This document shows, piece after piece, positions 28,640-40,753 of a stretch of 64,000 bases of DNA. The number at the start of each line of letters is the position of its first letter. Position 1 is the first letter of the stretch. Origin of the DNA: Lepisosteus oculatus (lineage: Eukaryota; Chordata; Actinopteri; Semionotiformes; Lepisosteidae); the NCBI RefSeq assembly GCF_040954835.1, contig NC_090703.1, positions 17,187,444 through 17,251,443 on the forward strand, written 5' to 3'. The notes below the pieces were generated by a model. That model searched no databases and was not told the origin of the DNA. It saw only the letters and a program-made list of their open reading frames with translations. A program made the position numbers and the translations under genes.

Positions 28640-29860
28640 ACATGGACAATATATACGGCGAATTACACGTACGTGAAAAAAATGAATTTATCACGGTCTG
28701 AGACATGGTTGGACCAGCCATATTAAACCTGAAACAAAACAAAGTAGAAAATATTCATTTTCTCCTTTGGTCACATATTTTCTAACCGACCGAAAACTGC
28801 GGTTTCCAATGCATTTAGTGTTTAAATGCATCGCGTAATTCAGTGATTCAGAACACTGTCGACAATTACATGAAAGAAATAGATGTACAGTACCGAAAAC
28901 TATTTACTATTACCACACTGTATGCAACAGGAAGCATTGTTTCTATTTTTTTCTTATAAATTAACTTACACCCCTAAAGTAACTATTATCATGAGGAAAA
29001 CGTACGTATTCCTGTTTTTGAAATTACTATTACTGGTACTTTTGTAATCACCTAATTAAAATATCCTGTAAAAGGCAGTTCATAAACTTACCCGGTGCTT
29101 TGTTTTGCTTCAATTACCTAGTTACGCATTTAAACGCATTCCAGGTCATGCTACTATGGAGATAGGACTTGAGAGTGTTGAAAGCTAAACCACATTAATT
29201 AAGCACATGCATTTTTTCTTTGATGACAGATTAATGAAACCATTTACAATAAATTATTTTAGCTGCTAATTACATAGGGAAAATGTTATTGTTAAAATAT
29301 GACGATCTATAAAATGTTTGCTATATAAATACGTAATGATCATGTCGTTTTTGAAAATATAAAGTGAATCAAAATGGAAATTAGAGATTGACATCAAAGA
29401 TTGTAATCTTTTAATTTAAGTAGTCACTTTAAGTAGTTTTTGTGTACTTGCAGCACAATAATTTCAATATAAATTGTATCTGACTGATTTTAAATTAATA
29501 ATTCCATACATATTATAATTCAATAATTCAAATTCGGGAATTATCCATTTAAATCTCTCTCCATTTGTGTAATTATGCACTCACAGGTGATATGTTTTTT
29601 TTTACGTTTTATTTTCTGTGCTACAAGAACAAAGTTTAATCCTACCTGAATTAATGAAAAATTATATATCGGACAAACATTTCTTTGATCACAGCGATAT
29701 TGTAAATATGTGATGCAAATATCAGTAATAAGACAATGAAAATACAGTTTTCTGCCTTGATTTTTTGGAATGAACACAAACTGCAACTGCAACACCTGAG
29801 AACCACTCAAAAGGGAGGATTTCTCCCACGTCACTGGGTTAGAGTTTAAAGGTCGCAGGG
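28640..29860. other. CpG-containing interval between the minus-strand exon and siva1
   Basis: CpG dinucleotides are more frequent here than in the flanks (for example 'atacggcgaattacacgtac', 'accgaccgaaaactgcgg'). This would fit a shared or divergent promoter zone reaching to siva1. A strong minus-strand donor (CCGG|GTAAGT) lies at 29092/29091, but the stretch before it is not open in the phase needed for the exon at 28427. Confidence 0.35.
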
Positions 29861-29866
29861 CATACA

Positions 29867-29878
29867 TTTCCCGCGAAA
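29867..29878. promoter_or_regulatory. siva1: E2F-type site in the siva1 promoter
   Basis: TTTCCCGCGAAA lies 101 bp upstream of the siva1 start codon and is a near-perfect E2F consensus readable on both strands. Mammalian SIVA1 is reported to be a direct target of E2F1 and p53, so a functional site here is plausible. A CACGTCAC motif (half CRE) lies about 40 bp further upstream. Confidence 0.6.
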
Positions 29879-29978
29879 GTTGGTGTGTTTTTCAGAAGTA
29901 TTTGTTGGTTGTTTAAATATTTATTATTATTGTAATTTCTTGCGTTTAAGTTTCTTTTTAAATAGTCATTAAAGAAAC

Positions 29979-32900
29979 ATGCCAAAGAGAGCCTATCCTT
30001 TCGGCGAAAGCTTCTCTTTGCAGTACAAAATTCACATTGGACAGAAAGAAGTGAACCAGGGTGTATTTGGAAACGCGTACAGACAAGAGATCTACGGTAA
30101 GGTTTTGTTGACGAGATCTTTTTTTGTGGGGAGGGAATGGTCAAAAAATGTTACTCTTAATGAGGTTTTGCCTTTTCTTGCTTGTCTTGCCCTCGTCGCT
30201 GAGTAACGATAGTGCATTGAATTGCAAAGCCCCTAGAGTATTACACGGAGTCAGGTGAGAGATACTTGGGCATATTTACCTGTGATTGAGTAGTTCTATG
30301 CCCAGAGTTGGGAGAAAGTTAAGTATTTGATTTGCATCGAGCCTTCCTTAATAAAAGTCACGGCTATAATGTCAACTCGGAAATACCTATGCCATTGCTA
30401 ATGGAGAACATCTATACCTTAAGAGGTGTGAGGACCCCCCTCCTTGGTCACCTACTTGATATGAACTTCAGGTTTGAGCATCTCGTCTGAGTCTGCTTTG
30501 AATCCGGTGTAAACTATTTGAACGTCTGGCTGTCTCTCCAGGCTGACGTTTCAGATCTACTGCATCTACAGCCCGTGCCTCAAAAAAAAGGGATACTTCG
30601 CCTTATGTTAACATCTTCCGTTTGCAGCGAAAACGAAGGGTTTGCTGTTCAGTGGCGCCAAGGCCGTTATGGAGAGGATCTGGAAGGCGGGATCCGGTGT
30701 CGGAGTCGATCCGGATGATTCTTCTCCTCGCCTGGCAGTGGCGGTCACCCCCACTCTGTTGAGGGGGCAGACGTTGATAGGGCACGATGGCAAACTGAGG
30801 AAATGCGACACTCGTTCTGGTGCAGGTAAACCTTGGCGAACGCTATGCTGGCGGGTTTCTTTAATTCCGTGGCAAACGAAAACCGTTTACTCCTGCCGGT
30901 GTCCCGGAAAGTGGCGCGTTTTCTTCACTTCATTTTTCTAATGAGCTCGTTTGAGCACCGTCCTTTTTAATGCGAACGTGTAGTGGCCTTTCAGTCGCAT
31001 AAATCGCTTGAATGAATCGGTATGCTTGACATCTATGATTTGTGCGTAAATTCGCTTTGATTCATCGTATTCTGTGAAATTATTAGAGCTACTGAGCTTC
31101 TATTCCAGTTCACCTCCAGGCCGGCCGACTGTAACTTCCTGACCAAAGGCAAAATTTAAAGGCCCGTCCTTTGATTTTTAGTGTTATCTCCCTGCCTGTG
31201 GAACCCCCTTCCCTCCATTGAGAGGGACTCTATTTTAAAAGTTAAAATGCTGTTTAATACTTTCACTGAGAGAATAATTGCCTTTTCTTGTACAGCCCTC
31301 TGATTTTAGTTATGAAGTGAGATTTTATGTGTAACTATCAAAACTTTCCCCATCTTTAATGTGTAACATCCTTTTCCAAGGTAACTGGCCACAGTTACAA
31401 CTGAATGGTTTAGTGTGCTGTTCTTTCATGTTGGCTCCCTCTTTGAGATGCTGTTTTCTCTTGCAATGAGCCATTTAATCTGCTCTATGCTGTGTGAATG
31501 TGCTCTAACCTGTGGCCTGCACTCTTTCCTAGGTACCCGTGATGCTCCTGGAACGTGCTGTGTGTGTCTGAAAGCAGCTGGCGTGAAGGCACACTGTGCG
31601 CAGTGCGATCGCTCTGCCTGCCCAAGCTGCAGTCGGCAATGCAGCAGCTGTACCAGCCTGTGCTGCTCTGTATGCACCATGGTAGAGTAAGTGTCGGGAG
31701 CCGTGCCTGTTTCAGAAATGACTGTCTAAGGTAGTAATGTCTGCACGCAGTCCTGGATAGTTCCAGTCTTTAGGATTGTATAGAGCTCTTAAGCCAGCAG
31801 GCCTGTAACAGTGCTTCCCTGGCACAGCACCCTGCATTAACCAGTACTGCTCAGGCTGTGGCCAACGCTCAAACCTAATATTCAGGATTTCATGTATGAG
31901 CGAAGGCGACTGTAGGGAAATGGTATAAGACACAAGTAATAATGCAGGAGGTCAAGAAAGGATGTGTCCTTCTTGTGCACAGAAATAGGATGGACCATTT
32001 TGTCCAGAAAACTATTCCAAGGCCTAAACAATTGGGTGGGGGGGCTAGGGGATCTAATTAAATAATGCAATACCTTTTGTACATACTGTAAAAACAAATG
32101 AATTTCTTTACAATAGTTTTATAACTTTTCTAGTAGTTTTCTGTAATACTTGACTGTATGGTAAGTTGATCCTTTTTAATGAGTTGAACCCACCTGTAGA
32201 GTACTGCTTCAAGTCTTTTCCTGTTTTTTCATTGTGATATGACAGATTTTGGAGCAAAGGGAATGGCAGTTGAACTTCAAGTTTCACCACATTTTCTTAC
32301 TTCTGAATTTGGCTTTTCTAGAAATTAAGTGGTGTTCCTTAAGCATATTCTGGTTGCTTTGGGGATCTAGGGCTCATTTTTCATCCAATAACGAAACATG
32401 CAAAATAGTTACACATTTTAGATTTTTTTTAGAAACATTTTGGGAAATGCCACTCTAGATTAACTTTAAAATGCCCAGCTCATGATAAATATCATCCTAG
32501 CAAGTGAAATTAAGGATCTTGCAATTACAAACGTATTTAATTGTGCCCAAATGAGAAATGCAAATGGTAATGTTTAATTATTTGGACACCGCCAAATAGT
32601 TTAATACAGTTCAGTTGAAGTATAAGGACTTATTTGTAGTAATGTAAATAAATCAAGAACATGTGCTCTGTGGTTACAGAATGGTCTTGTTCCTTGGTGC
32701 AACAACTGCTGTATGCGATTCTCTTTTTTTTTTTATATTCCATATTTGGAATTGCCAGTTTCTAACAAGTTTACTGATCTCGCATCTGTATCAGAGAGGG
32801 GGTACATTTGTGTTCCAGATCCTTTTACCACTTAATGCATCACCTTTTGAACTCCAAGCCAGGGCAGAGACAGTGTTGATTGCTAAACTCTGCAAACTTA

Positions 32901-34831
32901 AAGATTCCATGTGACTCCCAGGGGTAGCTGTTGTGTGATAAAGCAAGGATATGCAGGCTAATTCAGGTCTGTCTGACCTTGGTGGCTTTCAGCCAACTGT
33001 GAAGCACTGCTTGGAGAATCCCAGTCAGTGACGTAATCCAGACATGATCTGGCAATGTCTGCACTGTAGGGCTCAACCTGTGTTCCTTACAAGTGCTTTT
33101 AATGGCTGAGCCACTTGGAAGCCTTAAAGTCAGACAAACTAAAAGCAATTATTGAGCTTTACCAGTTTAACAGTGCAGAAACTTGATGTAATGGAATATA
33201 AACCAGGACCTTATTGCAATACTGGGGTCCATAATAGGCTGTAAAATCACAATGTACAGTAAGTAGAAATAGAAATAGTAATAGCACAGCAATTAAAGAG
33301 GGGAATCAATTTAAGGGTCTGTAAAGGTCGCTTTTGAATAGGTGTTGGAAGGTTCGGTAATGGTGCAGTTTGTTTTAGATGCATGGTTCTGCCACAGGGA
33401 GTGCAAGACAGGTTATTGAACTGGATCCAGCAGAGCAAAGAATGAGATGTTGTAAGGAGAGCTGAGGGAGTAGTGAAGAAACCGGTAAGGGTGGGGGTTT
33501 TAAACTAGACGTGGGCAGATGAAGCCAGCTAGGAGAGAACCTCTGTGTGCATTGAAGAAGCAGGAGGCTTGTTGATGTAGGAAAGCCAGTTAGGAGTGAG
33601 CTGCTTCATTGCAAATGTTGAGTCTTGCCCTAACTCAGTCCAATATGAGTTAATCTGACAAATGGTGTGTGTCTGTGTGTGTCTGTCCTTTAAAACTGGC
33701 TTATAATTTAGTCAATCAGGTGAAGTTACTCTGATCTGAGCCACAAGTTCTTGATCTAGTAGGCCTTTAGAAAAACTCGCAAGGAAGTTGGAATACATGA
33801 CTAAGTGTCAGGAGAACAAAATGGAATTAGAACCAGATATCTGAAGGATATTTGAACGCCATGCAATACAGTATGTGGAGTGGTGACTTAGGAACTAGAT
33901 CAAGTGTAAAGAAAAAGGCAGAAATACTTGATTTCTCATCAGTGTGTCATGATGTAATTGTGGGGGAAAATCAGGCCTGCTCTGAACCCAGCACAGCATT
34001 TCTACCAATGATGGTTTGATAAGTCTAAGTCTTGGATGAAATGGAACATTCCTATAACTAGACCCATAGTACATAGTTTGCAAAAGTAGATCTTGGGATG
34101 ATTTAAGTGATTAGCATTCTGATTTTCCCCAGTGTTGGTGGATCATTAGGTGACCAGGGGTACTGCTGTAGTTGAGATGACATGAATACTGGGGCATTAA
34201 AAATCTCATGGCATTCCTAGTCTCTTTTCTGCCTGATCCTCAGTGTAATGGGTTGCTGGCCCAGCTGGTTGCTGCACATCAGTGGTGGATGAAGTGGGTC
34301 CCCTCCCGTGTCTAAACTCTTTTGGCCTAAAGCACTTCTAATGCTAGAAAAAGCGCTTTAGTTAAAGAGAACTTGCTTTTTGTTAATTTTTAATGTTTTA
34401 ATCTAATTCAGCAGATACTTTCATGGATGACATCCCTTTTGTGATTCAAACATTACGATGCTTTTCATGCTCACTGTTCACATTATCATGAAAATCCCCT
34501 TATAAGACACTGATCTTTACTATGTACAGTAGTAATTCAGCCTTCCCACTTTCAACTTAAGACAAATTTGCTATAGCCTGTTTTGTTCTCCCACACGTGG
34601 GTATTTTGTTGTAGATCTTGAAGTATTTTTTGGTTTTCTGTTGGTTTAACTTATTCCATTAATCTTCTGCAAAGTGTCTTTTTATAGTGAAAATGTAAAT
34701 GGAGTGTAATAATTCTACTTCAGCCAACATGTATGCAGAATTAATATCTCGGTTCATAATGCTTCCCTGTTCTTTCCCCCAGTTACAGTGACCGGTATGA
34801 CAGAGTGCTGTGTTGTGACTGCTCTGCCTGA
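29979..34831 (+). CDS. siva1: Siva1 apoptosis-inducing factor (4 coding exons)
   Basis: Small cysteine-rich adaptor that in mammals binds the CD27 tail and other TNF-receptor-family members and promotes apoptosis. Exons: 29979-30096, 30628-30825, 31533-31686, 34783-34831; all introns are GT-AG with matching phases. The sum is 519 nt (172 residues plus TGA; human SIVA1 has 175). The N-terminus MPKRAYPF matches the family start MPKRSCPF; IYAKTKGLLFSGAK in exons 1-2 matches human VFEKTKRLLFLGAQ; GQTLIGHDGKL matches GQMLIGPDGRL. The C-terminal third has repeated zinc-ligand-like Cys pairs (CCVCLKAAG, CAQCDRSACPSC, CSSCTSLCCSVC), ending YSDRYDRVLCCDCSA. It lies directly downstream of adss1 on the same strand, as in human. 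Intron 3 (3.1 kb) carries SINE copies. Complete. Confidence 0.95.
32945..33125 (-). repeat. tRNA-derived SINE in siva1 intron 3
   Basis: On the minus strand the sequence reads 'ccaagtggctcagccattaa', then 'aacacaggttgagccct', tRNA-like A and B boxes, followed by 'tgcagacattgccagatcat' and 'ggattctccaagcagtgctt', a typical fish tRNA-SINE body. No coding capacity. Confidence 0.55.
34130..34365 (+). repeat. Diverged relative of the 5S-type SINE tail in siva1 intron 3
   Basis: 'gctgcacatcagtggtggat', 'aagtgggtcccc', 'ctaatgctagaaaaagcgct' and 'actggggcattaaaaatc' follow the order of the body and tail of the SINE at 10866-11424 but with much divergence. It ends about 420 bp before siva1 exon 4. 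Confidence 0.6.
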
Positions 34832-34956
34832 TCAATGGGGAAATGCCTTGGATCGCCAGATGAAAAGCAATAAACTGGACTTCTGCTTCCATTGTTTGCT
34901 TTTGCACCTGGAAATGCTGTGGACTGCAGTTGCAGGTTTTAATGCATGTTCTGTAT

Positions 34957-34962
34957 AATAAA
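34957..34962 (+). terminator. siva1: siva1 polyadenylation signal (proximal)
   Basis: AATAAA lies 126 bp after the siva1 stop codon in 'tgtataataaactttgtaa'. A second AATAAA follows 33 bp later. Confidence 0.75.
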
Positions 34963-34989
34963 CTTTGTAAATATTTTTATTTTTTGCCA

Positions 34990-34995
34990 AATAAA
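34990..34995 (+). terminator. siva1: siva1 polyadenylation signal (distal)
   Basis: A second AATAAA in 'tgccaaataaatgtacg'. Tandem signals suggest alternative cleavage about 30 bp apart. Confidence 0.65.
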
Positions 34996-34999
34996 TGTA

Positions 35000-37900
35000 C
35001 GTTACCTTTCTCATATCTTTTTAAATGCTTGTCCCTTATCTGTTCTGACACAACCAGAAGATGAGAGCCATCATCCAAAGCTCTTCAGAAACTACACATG
35101 GCTGTAAGTCTCAGGAATGGCCATTACTTTTTTTCTGGGGTGTCTGCAAGATCATGTGCTATTAATCCAAACATGTTAGGGTGACTCCAAGGTGAATTTC
35201 TCCATTTGATAAGGGTTATACTAACCTTTTTACGCCTAGTACCTTTTATTGTGTACAGAGAAATGGTTGCTGGTATCATGCCTGATATTTTCTGGCATAG
35301 TAGTACATTACAAATAAACTCAAGACATTTCATTTGATTAACTGTACTGTTTTTGAAGGGCTTTATAATAAACACTTCAATGGAAAAAAGCAGCATTGCT
35401 AAAATTTATAGTATCCAAACTGGACTGTAAAAATCCTTCAACTTGATTAAAGAAGGTAGGTAAAGTTGGGAGCCTTATAAAGGAAAGGTATGATTGCCTG
35501 TTTCACAAGGTGTCATACTAAAATGTCTATAGAAACTGGCCATTATATTCTGTCTGAGGATTATTTAAAACAGATTGTAGTCTAATTTGACTCCCCCAAT
35601 ATCCACAGCTACTCTCTGTAACTTTCATTTTAAAATCAACCTGAATTCTTTGATTACTCAGTGTCTGATTTGATTCAGTTGGAAAATTTAAAACTGATTT
35701 ACTTCTTGCCAGTGGGTGGCAGTGAAAGATCTCATAAAGCAAGATGAGATTACAGCAGGCTTAACCTGTTAGCAATTCTGGTGATTGTCCTTGTCTGTGT
35801 TTTTATTTGTATATTAACATACCAAAATAAGAAACTGAACTGGGGGGTGAACTGAATGCAGCAGTGTACAATATCGGCTTCATGGAAGGACTTTGTGGAA
35901 ATATAACATCAGCATTTTTAGCACCTGTCTGAAAGTTATGTAATCTGGAGTGGTTGACATGGGAAATGATTTTGTAACCTGAATCCTTATTTCACATGAA
36001 GCTGCTGAAAGGGTGCTGGTTTTGTATGGCTATCTACAAGAGAATGCAGGAAATTGTGTAGTAAAGGATACAGCAGTGTAGGGCTGAAAGATATGCTAGT
36101 ATCAGTGGAAGGGTTTATCACAGGTTGGTTGATAAACTGAAATTTGGGTCTTGTCAATTTACAGCAGATTTTCTATTTGACTTCAGACTCTACTTTGCCA
36201 GCCTAATTAAAATGTCAATTTTCTAGAATTTTTGGCCTTATTTCTGTTGATATGTGCTGTTAATTTATGCGGTACACCATTCCTGTTGTAAAAATACTGT
36301 CCTCTAATGCAAAAAAAAAAGCATTTGTAGCTAGAATATGATTGGAGCATATCCATTTGCTCCCCTTTCATAGTGTTCTCTTCTAAGTCCTGTCTTCCCT
36401 CTGAAATGCTTCTGCAGTAATGTGTACTTGTCCCTCTTTAATCTGCTCTCTTAACACCACCTGTACTTGCCTACTGCCAGTGGCATGGCCTGTCCCAGCC
36501 TTGGTGGGAAACTGAAAAAACTATATCTTGTCAGATTACTTCACATGTCCTTCTGATATTTTTGCATTATGTCCACTTCTAAAAGAGGTGACGTAACTGC
36601 ATACAGCATTAGTCTGTACTTTTCACCACCGCACTCAGTTCCAAAGTTAGAATTATAGCTCAACCTTTATTAAAGTGGTACAATATTATAATGTCTTAAC
36701 CAAAACATTGATTTTTTTCAAGTATATTGCACAGCCCACCCTTGTTTAAGTTTTATTCCAATTTTCACATTATTAGCTTTATTATCCATAATGCACCAAA
36801 TTTCCAGAAGAGAAATGCAGTTAAAAAGACAGGTGGACTGACTATGTTCTTACAGAGGCTGTAAAGCAGATTACTATATGAATTGATTTATCAGGATCAT
36901 GTGTACAAAGCTTAATAAAAAGCTATTACTGAAATTCCTTTTTTTCAAAATCATCTTGCCTTAAATTAATCCAGCTTGATGTTTTTGGATCTGTTAGGGG
37001 GTCATCTTCCTGGAATATAGAATGGCACATTCTGCCCAAACAGCTTTTTTTGCAGATGAAAAAACTGATTTAATGCTGAATTGTTACAATGCAAAGGCTG
37101 ATCTATAACTCTTTTGAGAAGATCAACACTGCGCTTTTAAAAGTTCATGTTCCTTTTCCTTTAACTACTTTAAACTTTAATATGCATTTTTTACAAAGTA
37201 CAGTACTTAATTGTTTTAATTTTATTTTTCAGAATATTACAATACTTTGGTATCAATTATAAATGAACTACAATAACATTGTGGTGTTTGCTTTACAGCT
37301 TATTTCAAGACATTAAAGAAGAAACATGAGTTGTAAATAGGACTGGATTTGGATTGTAGCTGGAAAATATGCCACCTGCCAGTATTTCTTTCTCTTTTCC
37401 CTGGCTATTAAAAGGCAAAAGCAGAAATATGTATGGGCTGACAGAATTCAGACCCTGTTATCTTTTAAATCCATTTTGATTTGGCATGCATTTCAACATA
37501 ACTGGTAGAGATAGGATCAGCTCATTTAATCTCTATAACACTTGTCATTCCAAAGATTGCAAGAAAGCTTCACATATGGTGCAGGCAGAGATCCACTTCA
37601 TTCATCACTGAGGTACAGCACCTACCTGTATAAGGCACGGTGGCCTTTATGTATCGGAAGCCCACACAAAACAGCAGTACAAGCCCAGAACAGAATTTTA
37701 GCCAGGACCCCAGTCTTCACACCTTATTTTTGTGGAAAAAAAGTGCCATGCATTCTTTGTGGACTATGTAGTTGGCTATGAAAGACTGAAGATCTGTTTG
37801 ACACTAGTAAGTCTAGTCCATTAATGGCATGCATTTGTATAGTGGTGCTTTATTTCCCCAAAAGGTTTTTTGTCCACACCCTCGGATACCAGGTAGCCAT

Positions 37901-38100
37901 GACATTTTTTTTTTACTTTTTATCTAAAGGATGGTATGTCATAAAGCATAATGTCGGCTGTCATAAGCATGGGGCACTGGATTTGGGAAAATTTGAACCT
38001 GAGGAGAGACTGCCACCAGAACCATATACAGCAGCAACCTAGTTTTCCTATACTGTATATCAATGTGTAGGGCCATGGAACTGAATAGAGAAGTATATTT
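35000..38100. other. Intergenic, nothing recognised
   Basis: AT-rich sequence downstream of siva1. No open frame resembles Akt or any other known family, and no complete mobile element was seen. Confidence 0.5.
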
Positions 38101-38107
38101 GTTGTTG

Positions 38108-38113
38108 TTTATT
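38108..38113 (-). terminator. Possible polyadenylation signal of the unrecognised minus-strand gene
   Basis: TTTATT on the plus strand is AATAAA on the minus strand, about 535 bp after the stop codon of the candidate terminal exon at 38648-38898. Further TTTATTs follow within 'catttatttatttgg'. Confidence 0.3.
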
Positions 38114-38647
38114 CATTTATTTATTTGGGTACGTGTAAGAGGGCTGAGTTTCTTGCTAGGAAATAGACGTTAATTGTGAACTGTTTCTCTGCATGTTTTT
38201 CTCAGTTATTTTTTAGTGATTCTGATTTTTTAGTGATTGATGGTCACTTACCGTAGGTTAAATAATAGGACTAGAGCTGATGTAATGCTCTTTGAGTTAA
38301 TAGCATCATCATTATGTTTTTATTATTATTGTAATTCACTAGTATCTGCTGTTTCAATGCTATTGCTCCAATATGCTGTCACCAAGGCATGTCAAGTGTT
38401 CACACTTCAAAAAAATAACCATTTTCTAGAAAATATAATTCTCTGCGATAAGCTGTGGTAACACAGGTTTCTTCCGTTTACAAACATTAAAACCGGGGCA
38501 TAGAATCTCCTATGGGAATCGGGATAAAACAGAGCAGAGGACGTGATTAGGTATACAGCATGAAGAAGAAATCAAGGATTTCATCTGTGCTAATGCACTT
38601 AATTTGCTTAACATAATATAATGAGAAGTACTGGAGATGAGAGGATG

Positions 38648-38898
38648 TCATTTTGAGGAAATGTTTGCTTTCAAAAACTTCAATTTAACGGGAACATCTT
38701 GTGACAAATCATCATTCGGCTTGTCAGAAAGAACTTTATGCAATGCTGCCATGTGGGGAGTAATTGGAGAGTTTAGATGTAGGTCGTTGTCAAAGATCTG
38801 TGACGTGTGAGCGCTGTCAGCCAGAGGATGATTCAGAGTTTTGGGGAATGCTTCCAAGAGACTTGAGAACTCATAGATGTTGGAGGCAAGGTCAGCCT
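38648..38898 (-). CDS. Candidate terminal coding exon of an unrecognised minus-strand gene
   Basis: On the minus strand, acceptor 'tcttatttaactgcag' precedes 38898. Two leading bases complete a codon and the frame then runs 82 codons to TGA at 38650-38648. It starts ADLASNIYEFSSLLEAFPKT, continues with ADSAHTSQIFDNDLHLNSP and ends DVPVKLKFLKANISSK. Composition is protein-like (amphipathic, with few Cys or Trp) and not repeat-derived as far as I can tell. I cannot name the family. It lies between siva1 and zbtb42, where human has AKT1 on the minus strand, but the sequence is not Akt-like. The exon at 43058-43189 is on the same strand and could belong to the same gene, though the joining exons are unknown. 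Confidence 0.45.
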
Positions 38899-40653
38899 CT
38901 GCAGTTAAATAAGATCCTTCCTGTCCCTATGACAAGAACTAACTGATGGCTGCTGCATAGTAGTCAGGATCTCACAAGAGCCATATGAAGTTTTGTCTCA
39001 ATGCACATGATCAGGAAGTGGCTAGGCCAGCCTAGCATCTGTGCCAGACAACTGACTGTGTCTCTTTACAGCTAGGGGGTGGTTGAGGCCAAGTGAAATA
39101 ATGTTCATTCACCTTTGACCTTAGTGTGCTCTGCGAAGAAGCTTGGTGTTGCTCATGCTGTATATATGGGGAAGGGGCTGATTATGTACAGTACATTTTG
39201 AACCTCTTTTCTATGCAAAAGATGCACTTAGCAATGGTGATGTGGAGAGATCTCATGAAGGGATACACTGATCTGCATTTGAAGTTAGGTACTGTACATG
39301 CAATCAACAAGTTAGAATTGCAGTTAGAATTTGTGTGACTATTCAGACACTGTAAAGGAGAACTTGGTTAACTTGTTAATTCCTTGGTTTGTATTGTGTT
39401 TAAAATTTGTGTCATCTCAAATTTGTGTTATTGGAGGATGTACTCAAAGCTCAGAAATGTTTTCTTCTGTAATGTGCATTGCTTAGTTCTTAGTATTCCA
39501 TTGTTTTGTATTTCTAAATGCCTAACTTTGGCTGTTTATTAAATTTTGACAAGACACTTTGTGTGTGTGCATGTGAGTAAGCTTGTGGGCATGCATTCTT
39601 CATCAAGCAGGGTTGGCCTGCGCTGTGAATCAGGGTTTGTATACGAGGGCAGCATCTCTGAGAGCTGGTTCAGTGAGCAGGCAGCAGCTGTGACTGGCAG
39701 GGTATCGGCGTGCCACAGCACATCTTTTATAAAACCCGTCTGGTGCACAAGCTACTTAGGGAATCTGTCTTAGCACATTCTTCCATGAAGGCACTGCTGT
39801 TGTTTCCCTTTCAAGATGTACTACAGTGTCTTAAAAATACAGATTATATGTGCCATTCACTTTGTGGACTTGCTGTGTGTTTCTTTTGCATGTTTGCTGT
39901 GGTTGAAGCATAGTAAGGATTGCCTTAAACCTGTAGGGATCTAATTGGGGCAACACATTAATTTCCCCAGTCCTTTGGGTCTCCCTGCTTCTCGAGCCTA
40001 ATCCAAAATCTGGCAGGCCACAAAGAAAAATGTTTGCTTTCTTCACATCTCTATCACAGACTTTATGTTTCGAAGCTTTTTTCTTTCTGAAATTAGCCGA
40101 GTGAAAACAATTACTATAGCTTTAAAAATGTTTGCTAGATTGCCCTTTAACTGGAGTACATACTGTATAGATGTTCTCTTCAAACTGATCATACTGATAA
40201 ACTGATAGAAATTACATAATAACAAAAAGTTGAATACTGGTGCAGCAGAGGTTTGGTAATATGAGTTGTCGTCTGCCTTCAATGTTGCCCAATCAACTAG
40301 TATTTCTAGAGTTGATTGAACTTATCTCGTTAATGAATTGGTAGCAATTAGGTTCTAGACTGTATCAATTTCCTAAAAAAATAATATTGATCATTCTAGC
40401 TCCTAGACCCTTGATTAGGCATAGGTGCTAGGCTTTTGAAGATTTCAGTATACTGGGTGTATTGCTATTTGGGCTCTGAGTTGTGTTGCCACGTGAACAG
40501 CAGTTGGTTTGACTAAGTTCCAAGGCACACAGCAGATAAAATAAGGACCAAGATGTCCAAATCTGCAGAGCCATGGTGTGTTGGATAAGAAAAACATTTT
40601 TGATGTCCTCACTGGTGTTACCACTGTGCCTATCTGCAGACTGCTTGAATTAC

Positions 40654-40753
40654 TGATGAATAACAAGATCAGCAATGTAAAACTGGGGACTCCAAGCTGC
40701 TTGAAGCACCTCTGGCCATGTTATTCTGAAGCCTGCGGTAGAGTTTGGGTCTA
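40654..40753 (-). other. Weak exon-like open stretch, minus strand
   Basis: Between an acceptor-like TGCACATTCAG and a donor-like GTAATT the minus strand has an open 100-nt frame reading DPNSTAGFRITWPEVLQAAW then SPQFYIADLVIH. The frame looks protein-like, but sequence conservation or a repeat origin cannot be checked here. It is compatible in strand with the exons at 43058-43189 and 38648-38898 but does not by itself connect their phases. Confidence 0.25.

Noticed and set aside
29541-29863. Minus-strand frame starting at the E2F site as first exon of a divergent gene
   Set aside because: The possible donor (CAG|GTGTTG) is weak and its phase does not fit the exon at 28427; the frame decays into AT-rich translation.
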